Shown here piece after piece: positions 51,101 to 55,859 of a stretch of 64,000 nt of DNA. Source of the stretch: Enoplolaimus lenunculus. Its lineage: Eukaryota > Nematoda > Enoplea > Enoplida > Thoracostomopsidae. A model generated the notes under the pieces. That model was not told where the DNA came from. It ran no database searches and saw nothing but the letters and a program-made list of their open reading frames with translations. The DNA is taken from contig JASANG010003295.1 of NCBI GenBank assembly GCA_030248215.1, positions 20,001 to 84,000 on the forward strand. The letters are read 5' to 3'. Position numbers and translations under genes: made by a program. The first letter of the stretch is position 1. Each line of letters opens with the position of its first letter.

Positions 51101-52611
51101 AGTATATACGTAATATTAGTTAAAATTATTGTTATTAGCGTTTGCGAGAAATTTTTGTCATGTTGAGCGATGAGTAATCTTACGTTGAGTTGGAAACACG
51201 GTCTAGAATGAAAAAATGGTCCAAAAAGTCGGTTTGCAAAATTTTAAGCCTGCCCTTCAGGACCCCCCAGATCATCTGGGGGCCCCCAGGAAAACTGCCC
51301 CCAGCAAAATCAGCTGCCCCGCAGGAAACTCCTGGGGGCGCCCAAGGAAACGCCCCCCGGCGGAAATTTTCAAGCTGTGGAGAAGCCAGAGCCTTGGGCA
51401 TTAAAGCTGAACTGCGAGTACTTTTTAGGTATATGTTGCGGCTGTTACAGATATCGTTAGTTCAATTAGTGATGGTACTTCAGCATATCAGAAGCTCGCA
51501 CACTTAAAGCATCAATCCATGCATAAAAGTATATACGTAACAATCTGAAAAGAGCTTGTTTCAAATTTAAGTACGCACAAGCAAATTCAATAACACAGAC
51601 GCCCAAAAATTAACTGCTCGTGAAGCAATTTATGAAATTCACAAAGGTAAATATATACGACACACTGCTCATCGACCACTTTTTTTCTTGTCGCCTGGAT
51701 ACCTGTTTAGGGCTGGTTTCGGCCAATCGACCCGGTATTGTAAAGCTTCTCAAATATGCGTTGATAGTAGTTTCTTTTTGAGAATCAACTTCCTCCAGTT
51801 CGTCGCCCTGAAAACGATAAAGTATAGAATGTCACGTATACACTAATTTAGGAAAAATTCTGCACACAATTTAGAACGTTACTCATTGCTGAATTGCTTT
51901 GCTTTTCTCCTTTCCGATATCTTTCAATCCCCCTCGATATCTTTCAACCCCCCTCGATATCTTTCAATCCCCCCTCGATATTTTACAATCCCACCCTCGA
52001 TATCTTTTTCTTTCCCTATCTGACTCGAACATGCTATCTCGCCGACTTTGATTACATACGTACAGAAAAATAAATCAACAAGTCACTAGTTATGGTAAAT
52101 AAAACATTAGTTGCCACCACCATGCAACCTCAGTCCCGTTTCCGCAAACCCAGTATACATACCATTTCATACAGTGCCAATCCGCTGTGGCCGCTTGAGG
52201 AAGTAGCAGATGACAACCCACGAAGTTGTTTGAGTGTTGCTTTACGCAAAATTCCTCTTTGCTTTGTCGACTCTGTATTCAACAAAACTGAACTGTATAA
52301 TTCGGAAGTAACTTAAGGCAGTTCAAATTATTGGTTACACTTAGAACGTCATAGCTTTACTGAAACTCGGCGGCAGTTTACTTTGGTTGTTCTGTTTCAC
52401 TGTGTATGTAAGTAAAAAAACTCGGCCAATCTGTATCAAGATTCAAAATGTAACTGGGAATCCCAAACGCGCAGTATCGAAACGGTAACACAAGGATTTG
52501 CATATACAAACCTTTTCGGCTTATTTTTGCATTGCCACGATCGCCATTGTGCACAGCAACAACTACATCATTCGCATCTCCTTTAATTAGATCTTTTTCG
52601 TCCTTTGTCAT
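19187..52611 (-). CDS. kcc: K-Cl cotransporter (KCC, SLC12A4-7 family), complete 20-exon gene
   Basis: This gene encodes an electroneutral K+-Cl- symporter of the plasma membrane, which lowers cell Cl- and volume. Coding exons, 5' to 3' on the minus strand: 52611-52512, 52287-52163, 51807-51703, 46610-46464, 45979-45925, 45617-45487, 44742-44522, 44350-44124, 37328-37167, 35452-35314, 34602-34451, 34083-33958, 33383-33236, 25573-25454, 24244-23980, 23477-23270, 22882-22716, 21920-21627, 20537-20287, 19790-19187. They sum to 3747 nt, a multiple of three, with GT-AG introns and matching phases throughout. The product is 1248 residues against roughly 1100 for vertebrate KCCs; the excess is a Thr/Ser-rich C-terminal segment. 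Family marks seen: [87 protein letters not shown]. The long Cys-rich loop after TM5 separates KCC from NKCC/NCC. Boundaries come from reading splice sites and family alignment from memory; untranslated exons were not located. Confidence 0.95.
20287..20537 (-). CDS. kcc: KCC exon 19 (Thr/Ser-rich linker)
   Basis: Encodes 84 residues dominated by Thr, Ser, Pro and Ala, for example [15 protein letters not shown]. It has no counterpart I recognise in vertebrate KCCs. The acceptor (attttaag), donor (AT|gtaagc) and both phases fit exons 18 and 20. Skipping it would shift the frame (251 nt), so it should be constitutive. The segment may be disordered and a phosphorylation platform. Confidence 0.8.
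20819..21470. mobile_element. 652-bp hAT-like element in KCC intron 18
   Basis: CAGGGATGGGAATTTC at one end and GCGATCCCTG at the other, with duplication TTTACTCC/TTTATTCC (7 of 8). It has the same terminus type as 4862-4945. No transposase remains. Confidence 0.82.
21627..21920 (-). CDS. kcc: KCC exon 18 (C-terminal domain, kinase-site region)
   Basis: Encodes [19 protein letters not shown], an [11 protein letters not shown] strand and [19 protein letters not shown]. The Thr of YQKT is equivalent to the first WNK-SPAK inhibitory site of human KCC3 (Thr991). The last third ([12 protein letters not shown] and on) is low-complexity and divergent. Ends K|gtacga in phase 0. Confidence 0.93.
22716..22882 (-). 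CDS. kcc: KCC exon 17 (C-terminal domain)
   Basis: Encodes [21 protein letters not shown] and then [23 protein letters not shown]. The IDVWWI-HDGG and PFLL-QHK motifs are almost invariant in cation-chloride cotransporters. Donor AAG|gttggt. Confidence 0.95.
23270..23477 (-). CDS. kcc: KCC exon 16 (C-terminal domain)
   Basis: Encodes [35 protein letters not shown] and VEYIRFL. It matches vertebrate EAEKVKGFCQLVV and QSSGLGGLQHNTVL. The single-base overhang at its end gives the D of the family's VRDT-like stretch with exon 17. Confidence 0.93.
23980..24244 (-). CDS. kcc: KCC exon 15 (start of cytosolic C-terminal domain)
   Basis: Starts [10 protein letters not shown], then [13 protein letters not shown] and [20 protein letters not shown]. 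It corresponds to vertebrate NWRPQLLVLLK and LKAGKGLTIVGSV. Ends at CAG|gtacag in phase 0. Confidence 0.92.
25454..25573 (-). CDS. kcc: KCC exon 14 (TM11-TM12)
   Basis: Encodes [21 protein letters not shown] and a second helix ending YKYVEIRG, matching vertebrate TLSFLGMSLCLALMFISSWYY and YKYIEYRG. The donor GG|gtatgg (phase 2) pairs with the aaatag acceptor of exon 15. Confidence 0.93.
25868..25970 (+). repeat. Left inverted repeat of the intron-13 unit
   Basis: Contains the hairpin at 25891-25919 with 9-bp arms GGGACAGTC/GACTGTCCC around a short loop. Inner part (gacgactaatagttgta) matches the right copy. Confidence 0.7.
27943..29928 (-). pseudogene. Decayed piggyBac transposase gene with one intron
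   Basis: A DDE/D transposase of the piggyBac (PGBD-like) family. Exon 1 (29928-29912) encodes MDSHKR and splices over 29911-29537 (gtaagt...ctcctcag) into [10 protein letters not shown] and an acidic N-terminus. Domain marks follow: [30 protein letters not shown], the first catalytic Asp in [41 protein letters not shown], the last Asp in [11 protein letters not shown], and a C-terminal Cys-rich zinc region (CTTKC, CDKC, GLCIGC) ending at 27943. Damage: a one-base loss in an A run near 29406-29410, a deletion near 28700 that removes the FDNFFTS block with the second catalytic Asp, and frame changes near 28270 and 28045. It is therefore non-functional. It lies inside KCC intron 13 on the same strand as KCC. 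Confidence 0.88.
29537..29911 (-). other. Intron within the piggyBac transposase gene
   Basis: A 375-bp GT-AG intron separating a six-codon first exon from the body. The AG|A codon is split across it in frame. Telomere-like CTTAGG debris lies inside it around 29580-29610. Confidence 0.75.
30107..30113. mobile_element. Candidate right end of the piggyBac element (GGGTTAA)
   Basis: GGGTTAA is the classical piggyBac terminus plus its TTAA target. Fifteen bases inside lies a subterminal palindrome GTCC(8 nt)GGAC at 30078-30093. A similar GTCC(8 nt)GGAC palindrome lies beyond the other side of the transposase at 27790-27805, but in direct orientation and without a nearby TTAACCC, so the left end is not settled. 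Confidence 0.4.
32171..32399. mobile_element. 229-bp foldback (hairpin MITE)
   Basis: Left arm 32171-32285 starts ATAAGTGGCATGGTCC; the right arm ends GGACCATGTCACTTAT. The arms pair over about 100 bp with some 85 percent identity. It sits between two direct copies of a roughly 55-bp sequence (GTAAAGGTGCAA...ATGCAGAA) at 32068-32115 and 32419-32475. Confidence 0.75.
32830..32931 (-). repeat. Right inverted repeat of the intron-13 unit
   Basis: Reverse complement of the left copy. Its hairpin (32879-32910) is longer and cleaner, extending through CCTAGGGACAGTC on each arm. Confidence 0.7.
33236..33383 (-). CDS. kcc: KCC exon 13 (TM9-TM10)
   Basis: Encodes [15 protein letters not shown], then [19 protein letters not shown] and [13 protein letters not shown]. 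The [12 protein letters not shown] end is nearly invariant in KCCs. The last codon is split TG|G over the 7.7-kb intron 13. Confidence 0.95.
33958..34083 (-). CDS. kcc: KCC exon 12 (APRLL segment and TM9)
   Basis: Encodes [20 protein letters not shown] and then [15 protein letters not shown]. The acceptor attttag at 34084-34085 gives [14 protein letters not shown], the same spacing as GAGLQ-SLTG-APRLL in vertebrates. An alternative acceptor 16 bases upstream breaks the phase. Confidence 0.93.
34451..34602 (-). CDS. kcc: KCC exon 11 (TM7-TM8 loop and TM8)
   Basis: A Gly/Ser-rich loop ([17 protein letters not shown]) precedes [15 protein letters not shown] and GAALQ, matching vertebrate TLAWPSPWVIVIGSF and GAGLQ. 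The donor is A|gtaagt in phase 1. Confidence 0.93.
35118..35225 (-). CDS. kcc: Candidate KCC cassette exon (36 residues)
   Basis: Bounded by a ctttctttag acceptor and an AT|gtaagt donor, both stronger than those of several certain exons. It is open only in the frame that joins exon 10 (phase 2) and exon 11, and is 108 nt long, so inclusion or skipping both keep the frame. It encodes [13 protein letters not shown], a run with RKHAKCCFY, and KEFRD: about ten Lys/Arg against three acidic residues, with two adjacent cysteines. The position is the TM7-TM8 extracellular loop, where I recall no such insertion in vertebrate KCCs. It could also be an intronic coincidence. Confidence 0.5.
35314..35452 (-). 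CDS. kcc: KCC exon 10 (TM7)
   Basis: Encodes [18 protein letters not shown], then the TM7 helix and VLLDKLV. The invariant GDL-D-QKSIP-GT motif is present. The donor is taken as AAG|gtttat, ending in phase 2, because only that phase joins exon 11 or the cassette at 35118-35225. The stronger-looking TTA|gtaagg five bases upstream is out of phase. Confidence 0.88.
35767..35839. repeat. AAT microsatellite (KCC intron 9)
   Basis: About 24 pure AAT/ATA triplets. A shorter interrupted AAT tract is at 40804-40866. Confidence 0.95.
36473..36647. mobile_element. 175-bp hAT-like MITE in KCC intron 9
   Basis: GGGCCCGTAGTCAAGG...GCTGCGGACTGT, flanked by a perfect 8-bp duplication TATAACTC. Contains C-rich/G-rich blocks ending in tagcaagtgg. 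Relatives at 7541-7720 and 56310-56480. Confidence 0.82.
37167..37328 (-). CDS. kcc: KCC exon 9 (loop end and TM6)
   Basis: Reads [12 protein letters not shown], then [20 protein letters not shown]. The [11 protein letters not shown] motif lies in TM6, part of the ion path in this family. Phase 1 at G|gttagc. Confidence 0.95.
37715..37842. mobile_element. 128-bp foldback in KCC intron 8
   Basis: Arms ATTACGCAC-CAGGGTTCCATCA-GAATA and the complement around a loop with GTTGTTGTTG. The pairing runs beyond the CAGGG motif, so the true ends are the ATTACGCAC bases rather than CAGGG. Confidence 0.7.
38039..38303. mobile_element. 265-bp Harbinger-like MITE in KCC intron 8
   Basis: Inverted termini TGCATGCTCCACAATTAAAA flanked by TAA on both sides, the PIF/Harbinger TWA target pattern. 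The interior repeats AATTGAA motifs. Confidence 0.78.
38347..38702. mobile_element. GC-rich element with internal minisatellite, copy A (KCC intron 8)
   Basis: Ends GGATTGCGCTAT and CGCAATCC inverted. The core is far more GC-rich than its surroundings and repeats GACGG-GCGCCG-ACGGGT in a 62-bp higher-order unit (starts at 38475, 38537, 38599). Shares TACGTTATCGTACGTGAGTT and TGCGATACCGCACGG with copy B. Confidence 0.78.
38915..39065. repeat. Partial TTAGGC-type MITE copy
   Basis: CCTAAG runs interleaved with GTAAGAATGAGTCTATA, then AAGCAAAAATATTAG and CTTGCCC, as in the right half of 41249-41504. Other fragments of the family: 1604-1712, 12935-13030, 15723-15830, 34765-34885, 54935-55025, 57268-57345. 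Confidence 0.7.
39221..39310. mobile_element. Minimal 90-bp hAT-like MITE in KCC intron 8
   Basis: Little more than two termini: CAGGGTGCAACCGG...CCGGTTGCACCCTG. Duplication CAACACAT/CAACACAC (7 of 8). Confidence 0.9.
40145..40676. repeat. CAA-type microsatellite, about 530 bp (KCC intron 8)
   Basis: AAC/CAA triplets with scattered AAG, AAT and a short ACT block at 40291-40317. Long open frames here on both strands (poly-Gln/Asn/Thr and poly-Leu/Cys/Val) are products of the triplet repeat. In the KCC pre-mRNA it reads GUU/UUG. Confidence 0.95.
41249..41504. mobile_element. hAT-like MITE carrying TTAGGC-type hexamers (256 bp)
   Basis: Ends GGCCAATGTAAAGAACATGGGCGGAAC and the complement GTTCCGCC...GGGCC. 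Perfect 8-bp duplication GAAAGTTC. The interior is four blocks of (CCTAAG)2-3, i.e. TTAGGC repeats on the other strand, separated by GTAAGAATGAGCATATT. It lies in KCC intron 8. Confidence 0.9.
44124..44350 (-). CDS. kcc: KCC exon 8 (large extracellular Cys-rich loop)
   Basis: Encodes the KCC-type loop between TM5 and TM6: six or more cysteines (SYCNQ, ATCGS, FPCPL, AYCNA, GVCSP), two N-glycosylation sequons (NAT twice), and the end motif [16 protein letters not shown], equal to vertebrate NNVTEIPGIPGAASG. Phase 1 at G|gtaagt joins directly to exon 9 across intron 8. Confidence 0.93.
44522..44742 (-). CDS. kcc: KCC exon 7 (TM4-TM5)
   Basis: Starts [16 protein letters not shown], then [15 protein letters not shown] and a second hydrophobic run ending in a short cytosolic-facing basic stretch. 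It corresponds to vertebrate MRVYGTCTLVLMALVVF. Ends in phase 2 at AG|gtaacg. Confidence 0.93.
45487..45617 (-). CDS. kcc: KCC exon 6 (TM3)
   Basis: Encodes [16 protein letters not shown] followed by a TM3 helix ending GGVEILL. This is the most diagnostic cation-chloride cotransporter signature in the gene. Donor CTG|gtagat, phase 0 into exon 7. Confidence 0.95.
45925..45979 (-). CDS. kcc: KCC exon 5 (TM2, 55-nt microexon)
   Basis: Encodes [18 protein letters not shown], the conserved [13 protein letters not shown] segment of TM2. Only 55 nt long, starting in phase 0 and ending in phase 1 at A|gtaagt. It is too short to appear as an open reading frame and was found by walking from the neighbouring exons. 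Confidence 0.93.
46464..46610 (-). CDS. kcc: KCC exon 4 (TM1 and start of TM2)
   Basis: Encodes [20 protein letters not shown], then a hydrophobic run with [15 protein letters not shown]. This matches family TM1 (GVYLPCLQNIFGVILFLRL in vertebrates). Exactly 49 codons, phase 0-0, donor ACG|gtaagt. Confidence 0.93.
47267..47560. mobile_element. GC-rich element with internal minisatellite, copy B (KCC intron 3)
   Basis: Starts GGATTGCGCTATAC and ends GTATAGCGCAAACA, with TAA on both sides. The core has five copies of a 32-bp unit (GGTGGGTCACCCGGACAGCG...) different from the 62-bp unit of copy A, while the flanking single-copy part is shared. Confidence 0.8.
48109..48178. repeat. AT dinucleotide run (KCC intron 3)
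   Basis: Some 33 uninterrupted AT units. Other AT-rich palindromic tracts are at 2215-2330 and 57465-57500; a CA run is at 23580-23598. Confidence 0.95.
48941..49618 (+). CDS. Unexplained 225-codon open frame antisense in KCC intron 3
   Basis: The longest open frame in the window outside simple repeats. It starts [14 protein letters not shown] inside a CCGG-type repeat end and ends ...FYTETTH. It is rich in His, Thr, Ser, Arg and Asn, with no signal peptide, domain or motif I recognise. Chance frames this long are uncommon at this base composition, but the composition resembles translated non-coding DNA. Confidence 0.15.
   Translation: MLYTVNMRFRYKILYPATVSVHKKLISGRALVVPYSSISFLKHYRHSLTHVHTTRFEVQRHSISISNLHPADSRTQTVYTYIRGILRCTSHLSSTARAPFSLKPIYFCPLNVYQINSVVLCLFFSRGPTAKLHPNPCKPAENFIKTTDCVQHVSRQSLNNNVFTSFITIYVSAKRLCTYKRNTAYNNKNKRNWGQKISLKNATVDLQNRFSFPAKIYIFYTETTH
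50575..51395. mobile_element. Element with GC-rich inverted ends (KCC intron 3)
   Basis: CTGGCTTCTCCACAGC at 50580 reappears inverted at about 51375-51392. Each end continues into strings of GCCCCCAG/GGAAA modules (50625-50745 and 51258-51365) with an AT-rich centre. No coding capacity seen; family unknown. Confidence 0.55.
51703..51807 (-). CDS. kcc: KCC exon 3 (residues 76-110)
   Basis: Acidic start ([10 protein letters not shown]) and a basic end (ETSPKQ) leading into TM1, as in the family's conserved juxtamembrane stretch. Phase 0 at both ends; donor CAG|gtatcc. It is followed by the 5.1-kb intron 3. Confidence 0.78.
51918..52010. repeat. Pyrimidine-rich 20-21-bp tandem array in KCC intron 2
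   Basis: Four to five copies of CTTTCAATCCCCCTCGATAT, asymmetric C/T strand on plus. In the KCC transcript it is a purine-rich GAAAGAUAUCGAGGG repeat between exons 2 and 3. Confidence 0.85.
52163..52287 (-). CDS. kcc: KCC exon 2 (residues 34-75)
   Basis: Open in one frame between a ttcag acceptor and an ATG|gtatgt donor. It ends in ALYEM, equivalent to the ALFEEEM stretch of vertebrate KCC N-termini. A second acceptor 6 nt upstream (after tacag) gives a phase that does not fit exon 1, so the inner site is preferred. Confidence 0.75.
52512..52611 (-). CDS. kcc: KCC exon 1 (start codon, residues 1-33)
   Basis: Begins [15 protein letters not shown] and ends in phase 1 at a G|gtttgt donor. It is a hydrophilic cytosolic N-terminus with no family motif. 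The Met was chosen because its frame joins exon 2 through the internal acceptor at 52287. An upstream non-coding or alternative first exon is possible. Confidence 0.7.
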
Positions 52612-54050
52612 TATTGCGAATAGGCAGATTTTGTAGGAAATTACAAATAACGAATACTTGCCTTCAAAAGTGAAACCTAAGTACCACTAAACTATCGAAC
52701 ACAAGCAAAGGTGCTGAACGGACGGCGCCAAACATGCCGGTTACTATGCGTACGTATCCGTACCTAAAGTATTTGCTGTAAGAGTTGACCTAGGGCCGCA
52801 ATTTTCACCGGGATCACAATTTTCAACGGCGAATTTGCACCGTTGCTGTGGAGCAAAACAATTTCGTTGAAAAATTAAACGTCGAATCTAATTAAAGTTT
52901 TCTAAATGAATGCAAATACATGTTGTATAAAGTTTAAGCATGACCGAAAACTAGATTCTTGTTCAGCTCTTGAAAATGGATCGACTTAAATAGATTGCAT
53001 TAAAAATTTGGCGCCAAAAATCCCGCGTTGGTACCACAATCGGGGCAAACTCTATTTTTAATATTGTAAAATTGAGAGTTGCTTGTCCTTGTCAAAGTGC
53101 GTGTGCAACACATGTAATGCACAAAATGTTAATGTTATATGCTAGCCGGCCGCATACATGCCAACCAATAGCCGACGATAAAAGTAGCTGACAAAACGAG
53201 CTTCGTGACTAAACTAGACAGCCACTAGACAACTTCAGATACCCACGAGTAGAGATGTCCAAGGGGCCGGGGCCAGAGGATACCGGTTCCGGGACCATAC
53301 GGTACCATAGACTAAACCAGAAAAAGTTCTACCTATCTGCTCGAACGCTGAATGAAAAAGATTGCTAAAACGGCTTCACAAACACTTCAAAAATTAATTT
53401 AATAAACGAATTAACAGTAACTTCACAACATGGGAGTATGTATCAAGAAAATGCCGCGTGGCGCGATATGATAAAAACGGTAATGTACTCCCAGGTACAT
53501 ACTTACGCAAAAGGTACGTAAAATTAGAAGTTTAGTCTATTTTACTGGCCCCGGATTTCAATCCTATTCCCGGCACATTTATACGCACGGTACAATGCAT
53601 TATATTGCAAGTGCACATAACGAACAAACAACATGTCTCACGCTTTCACGACCCAATTCTAACAAAGGTCATCCAGTGGCCATCCACCCTATTTTTGACG
53701 GAATACCGCCTTCAGAGCGTGGCAGCTTACCATTACGTCCAAGGAGTGCGTCCAAGGAGTAGCCCAAGGTCAGTCTAGGCCGGAACCGAGCGTCAGACGT
53801 TACCTTTCAACTAAACAGCTAGAACACTGGTAACCGGTGATTTCGATTCTAGGAATCTACAGATCCTTAGGCAAATGCTCCGACAAGTATGCTGCCAGTA
53901 AGCGTATTGTATGGCGCAATGCATTATAGTACAGGTGCATATAACGGAAAAACTGTTGGTATACGTGGTGTAGCATATGTATGAGCATAGTGTGTGTAAT
54001 GTAAAACACATACATACACGTTCCCGTATAGCGTTGAAGAACATTATATT
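52612..54050. promoter_or_regulatory. Region upstream of the KCC start, no element defined
   Basis: Should contain the KCC promoter or 5'-UTR exons, but no TATA box, initiator or donor could be singled out. Two 37-bp direct repeats (CAATGCATTATA...CATATAACG-type) lie at about 53593 and 53918. Confidence 0.3.
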
Positions 54051-54122
54051 GGCCGCGTAATATAATGGTAAGCGCTCTTGACTCGCGAGCGAGAGGTCCG
54101 AGGTTCGATTCCCAGAGTGGCT
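54051..54122 (+). ncRNA. tRNA-like pol III head (SINE or tRNA pseudogene)
   Basis: GGCCGCGTAATATAATGG (A-box-like) and GAGGTTCGATTCCC (B box) are correctly spaced in 72 nt. The acceptor GCCGCGT/GAGTGGC pairs with one mismatch; the anticodon arm can present CGC in the loop CTCGCGA. The T stem has two mismatches, so a working tRNA is unlikely. The next 100 bp may be a SINE body. Confidence 0.55.
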
Positions 54123-55021
54123 ATAAGTTTCGGACAAATTTAGGGGAAACCATGTATATTCGCAGTACTTCGAAGAAAGGGGTCATCCCGACCGTGCACG
54201 GCATACCACATGAAAACTATTTACAGTGAATTTACAAAGATTAATGCTAACTCAACGATTCTAGCGCAACGCAATTGATTGAATATTAACGGCTAGTAGC
54301 ATAAACAACTTACAGACTGAAAACAGCCCCTAGCTACAAAAAAGTGGCGCCACTAGCTTAGTAGTTCAAAACTATTCATACAAACTTCAATGATTTTGTT
54401 TATGTTTGTTTCCAGTCTTTACAATAAGAAATAATCATGAACATTGTTATAATGCATACGGTTATTCATAAAAATGTTTGTTTCTTTTTTTCTGTTTTTC
54501 ACAAAGGAGTGCTTATCATATGTTACAAAATGTTGAAAAAGTCATATGATTCTATTTGTAGTATTTTGGAGCCAAATAAAGCACTTTGTTGAAGTTCGAG
54601 TACATGTCATTAACGCTTCGTTTTCCTGTGACGCATGCTACACATATTTCGGAATATGGGCGCCTGAGAATATGTCAACACTAAAATATTCAGCCATGAG
54701 TTGTGTATCTATTAAATTCTTTTGAATTTAAACAGTTCGCGTCCCTGCAGTCCAATCAAGATGTATGGTTTTAGGTTGAAACCGGAATGCAAAAACGGAA
54801 CGGTTTGTTTTTATGTCAGCAAATTTTGCTGAGTTTTACTTACCGAACGAGCCGGAGGAGACAGAAAGTTCGAAAATGTTTAGTTTACAGCTATTTTTAT
54901 AGCAATGGCCCATGCAAGCATAGATCTGGGGCGAAACACTTAAGCTTTAGACTAGTTTTTTGGTTAGGCTTAGGATTAGTATAAAGCTCATTCTTACGCT
55001 TAGACCTAGAGGCTTAGGTAT

Positions 55022-55190
55022 AAAGATCGAGTCAAATACGACTCGACCAGAGTCAAACGTGCGACTCAGTGAATTGAGTTTGACTCTGGTGGAGTAGAAT
55101 TTGACTCAGTTTGTGTAAGTAGTCCCGTACAGCCAATTTCGGTGAGAGTCAATTTGACTAACCATTTTTTTGCAGTGTATAAATTTGCAG
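55022..55190. mobile_element. GAGTCAAATTCGACTC-type MITE, copy 1 (partial)
   Basis: Alternating GAGTCAAA and TTTGACTC words, ending AGAGTCAATTTGACTAACCATTTTTTTGCAGT. Left end cut off. Confidence 0.65.
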
Positions 55191-55401
55191 TTATGCTTTT
55201 ACCAATTTATCCGCAAATTTCAATTCACAATGCAAGTGTATTTATTGCTTAATTGTATAATATAGCACTTATATCTGTCATTGAGTATGAGACGTTGCTG
55301 TAGTGTTATAGGTGTTCTATCTATTACGTAGAAACAAATTTACCTATGTGTTCAATGATATTTGAGTGCTAAAGTATTATAAATAGCTAGCATTCCTACA
55401 T

Positions 55402-55615
55402 TGCAAAAAATGGTGAGTCAAATTGACCCTCTCCGAAACAGAATCTACGAGACTACACAATATGAGTCAAATTCGACTCCGAAAGAGTTAATTTCGACTC
55501 ACTGAATCGGACGTGTGACTCTGATGGAGTCAAATTTGACTCAGTTTGTGTAGTCCCGTAGAGCCTATTACGGAGAGAGTCAATTTGATTTAATATGTTT
55601 CTTCAAAATTTATAA
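55402..55615. mobile_element. GAGTCAAATTCGACTC-type MITE, copy 2
   Basis: TTGCAAAAAATGGTGAGTCAAATTGAC at the left and GAGAGTCAATTTGATTTAATATG at the right; centre with CAGTTTGTGTAGTCCCGTAGAGCC. Confidence 0.7.
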
Positions 55616-55779
55616 AGAGTCCACACATCCAAACCTTGTTTTATATAGAGCTATATAAAAATTGTTGATATAAAAGGCAAGTTTACCCTAATTAGTTCAA
55701 GATAGTAAACTGAAAATTTTGCGCTTAACCCCTTTCTCTCACATGAATATTTTTTATTTCCCCTGAGACTTGTTTTTAT

Positions 55780-55844
55780 GCTAGGATTCGAACTCTGGTG
55801 ACTGGAGTGGGAGACAAATACCATTACCACTCAGCTATAGGAGC
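55780..55844 (-). ncRNA. tRNA-like sequence with A and B boxes
   Basis: Minus strand GCTCCTATAGCTGAGTGG, then GTCTCCCACTCC and GAGTTCGAATCCTAGC. The A box (TAGCTGAGTGG) and B box are good, and the putative anticodon is CCC (Gly). At 65 nt with poor stems it is more likely a pseudogene or SINE head than a tRNA. Confidence 0.45.
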
Positions 55845-55859
55845 TTGACGCTCGAGCCC

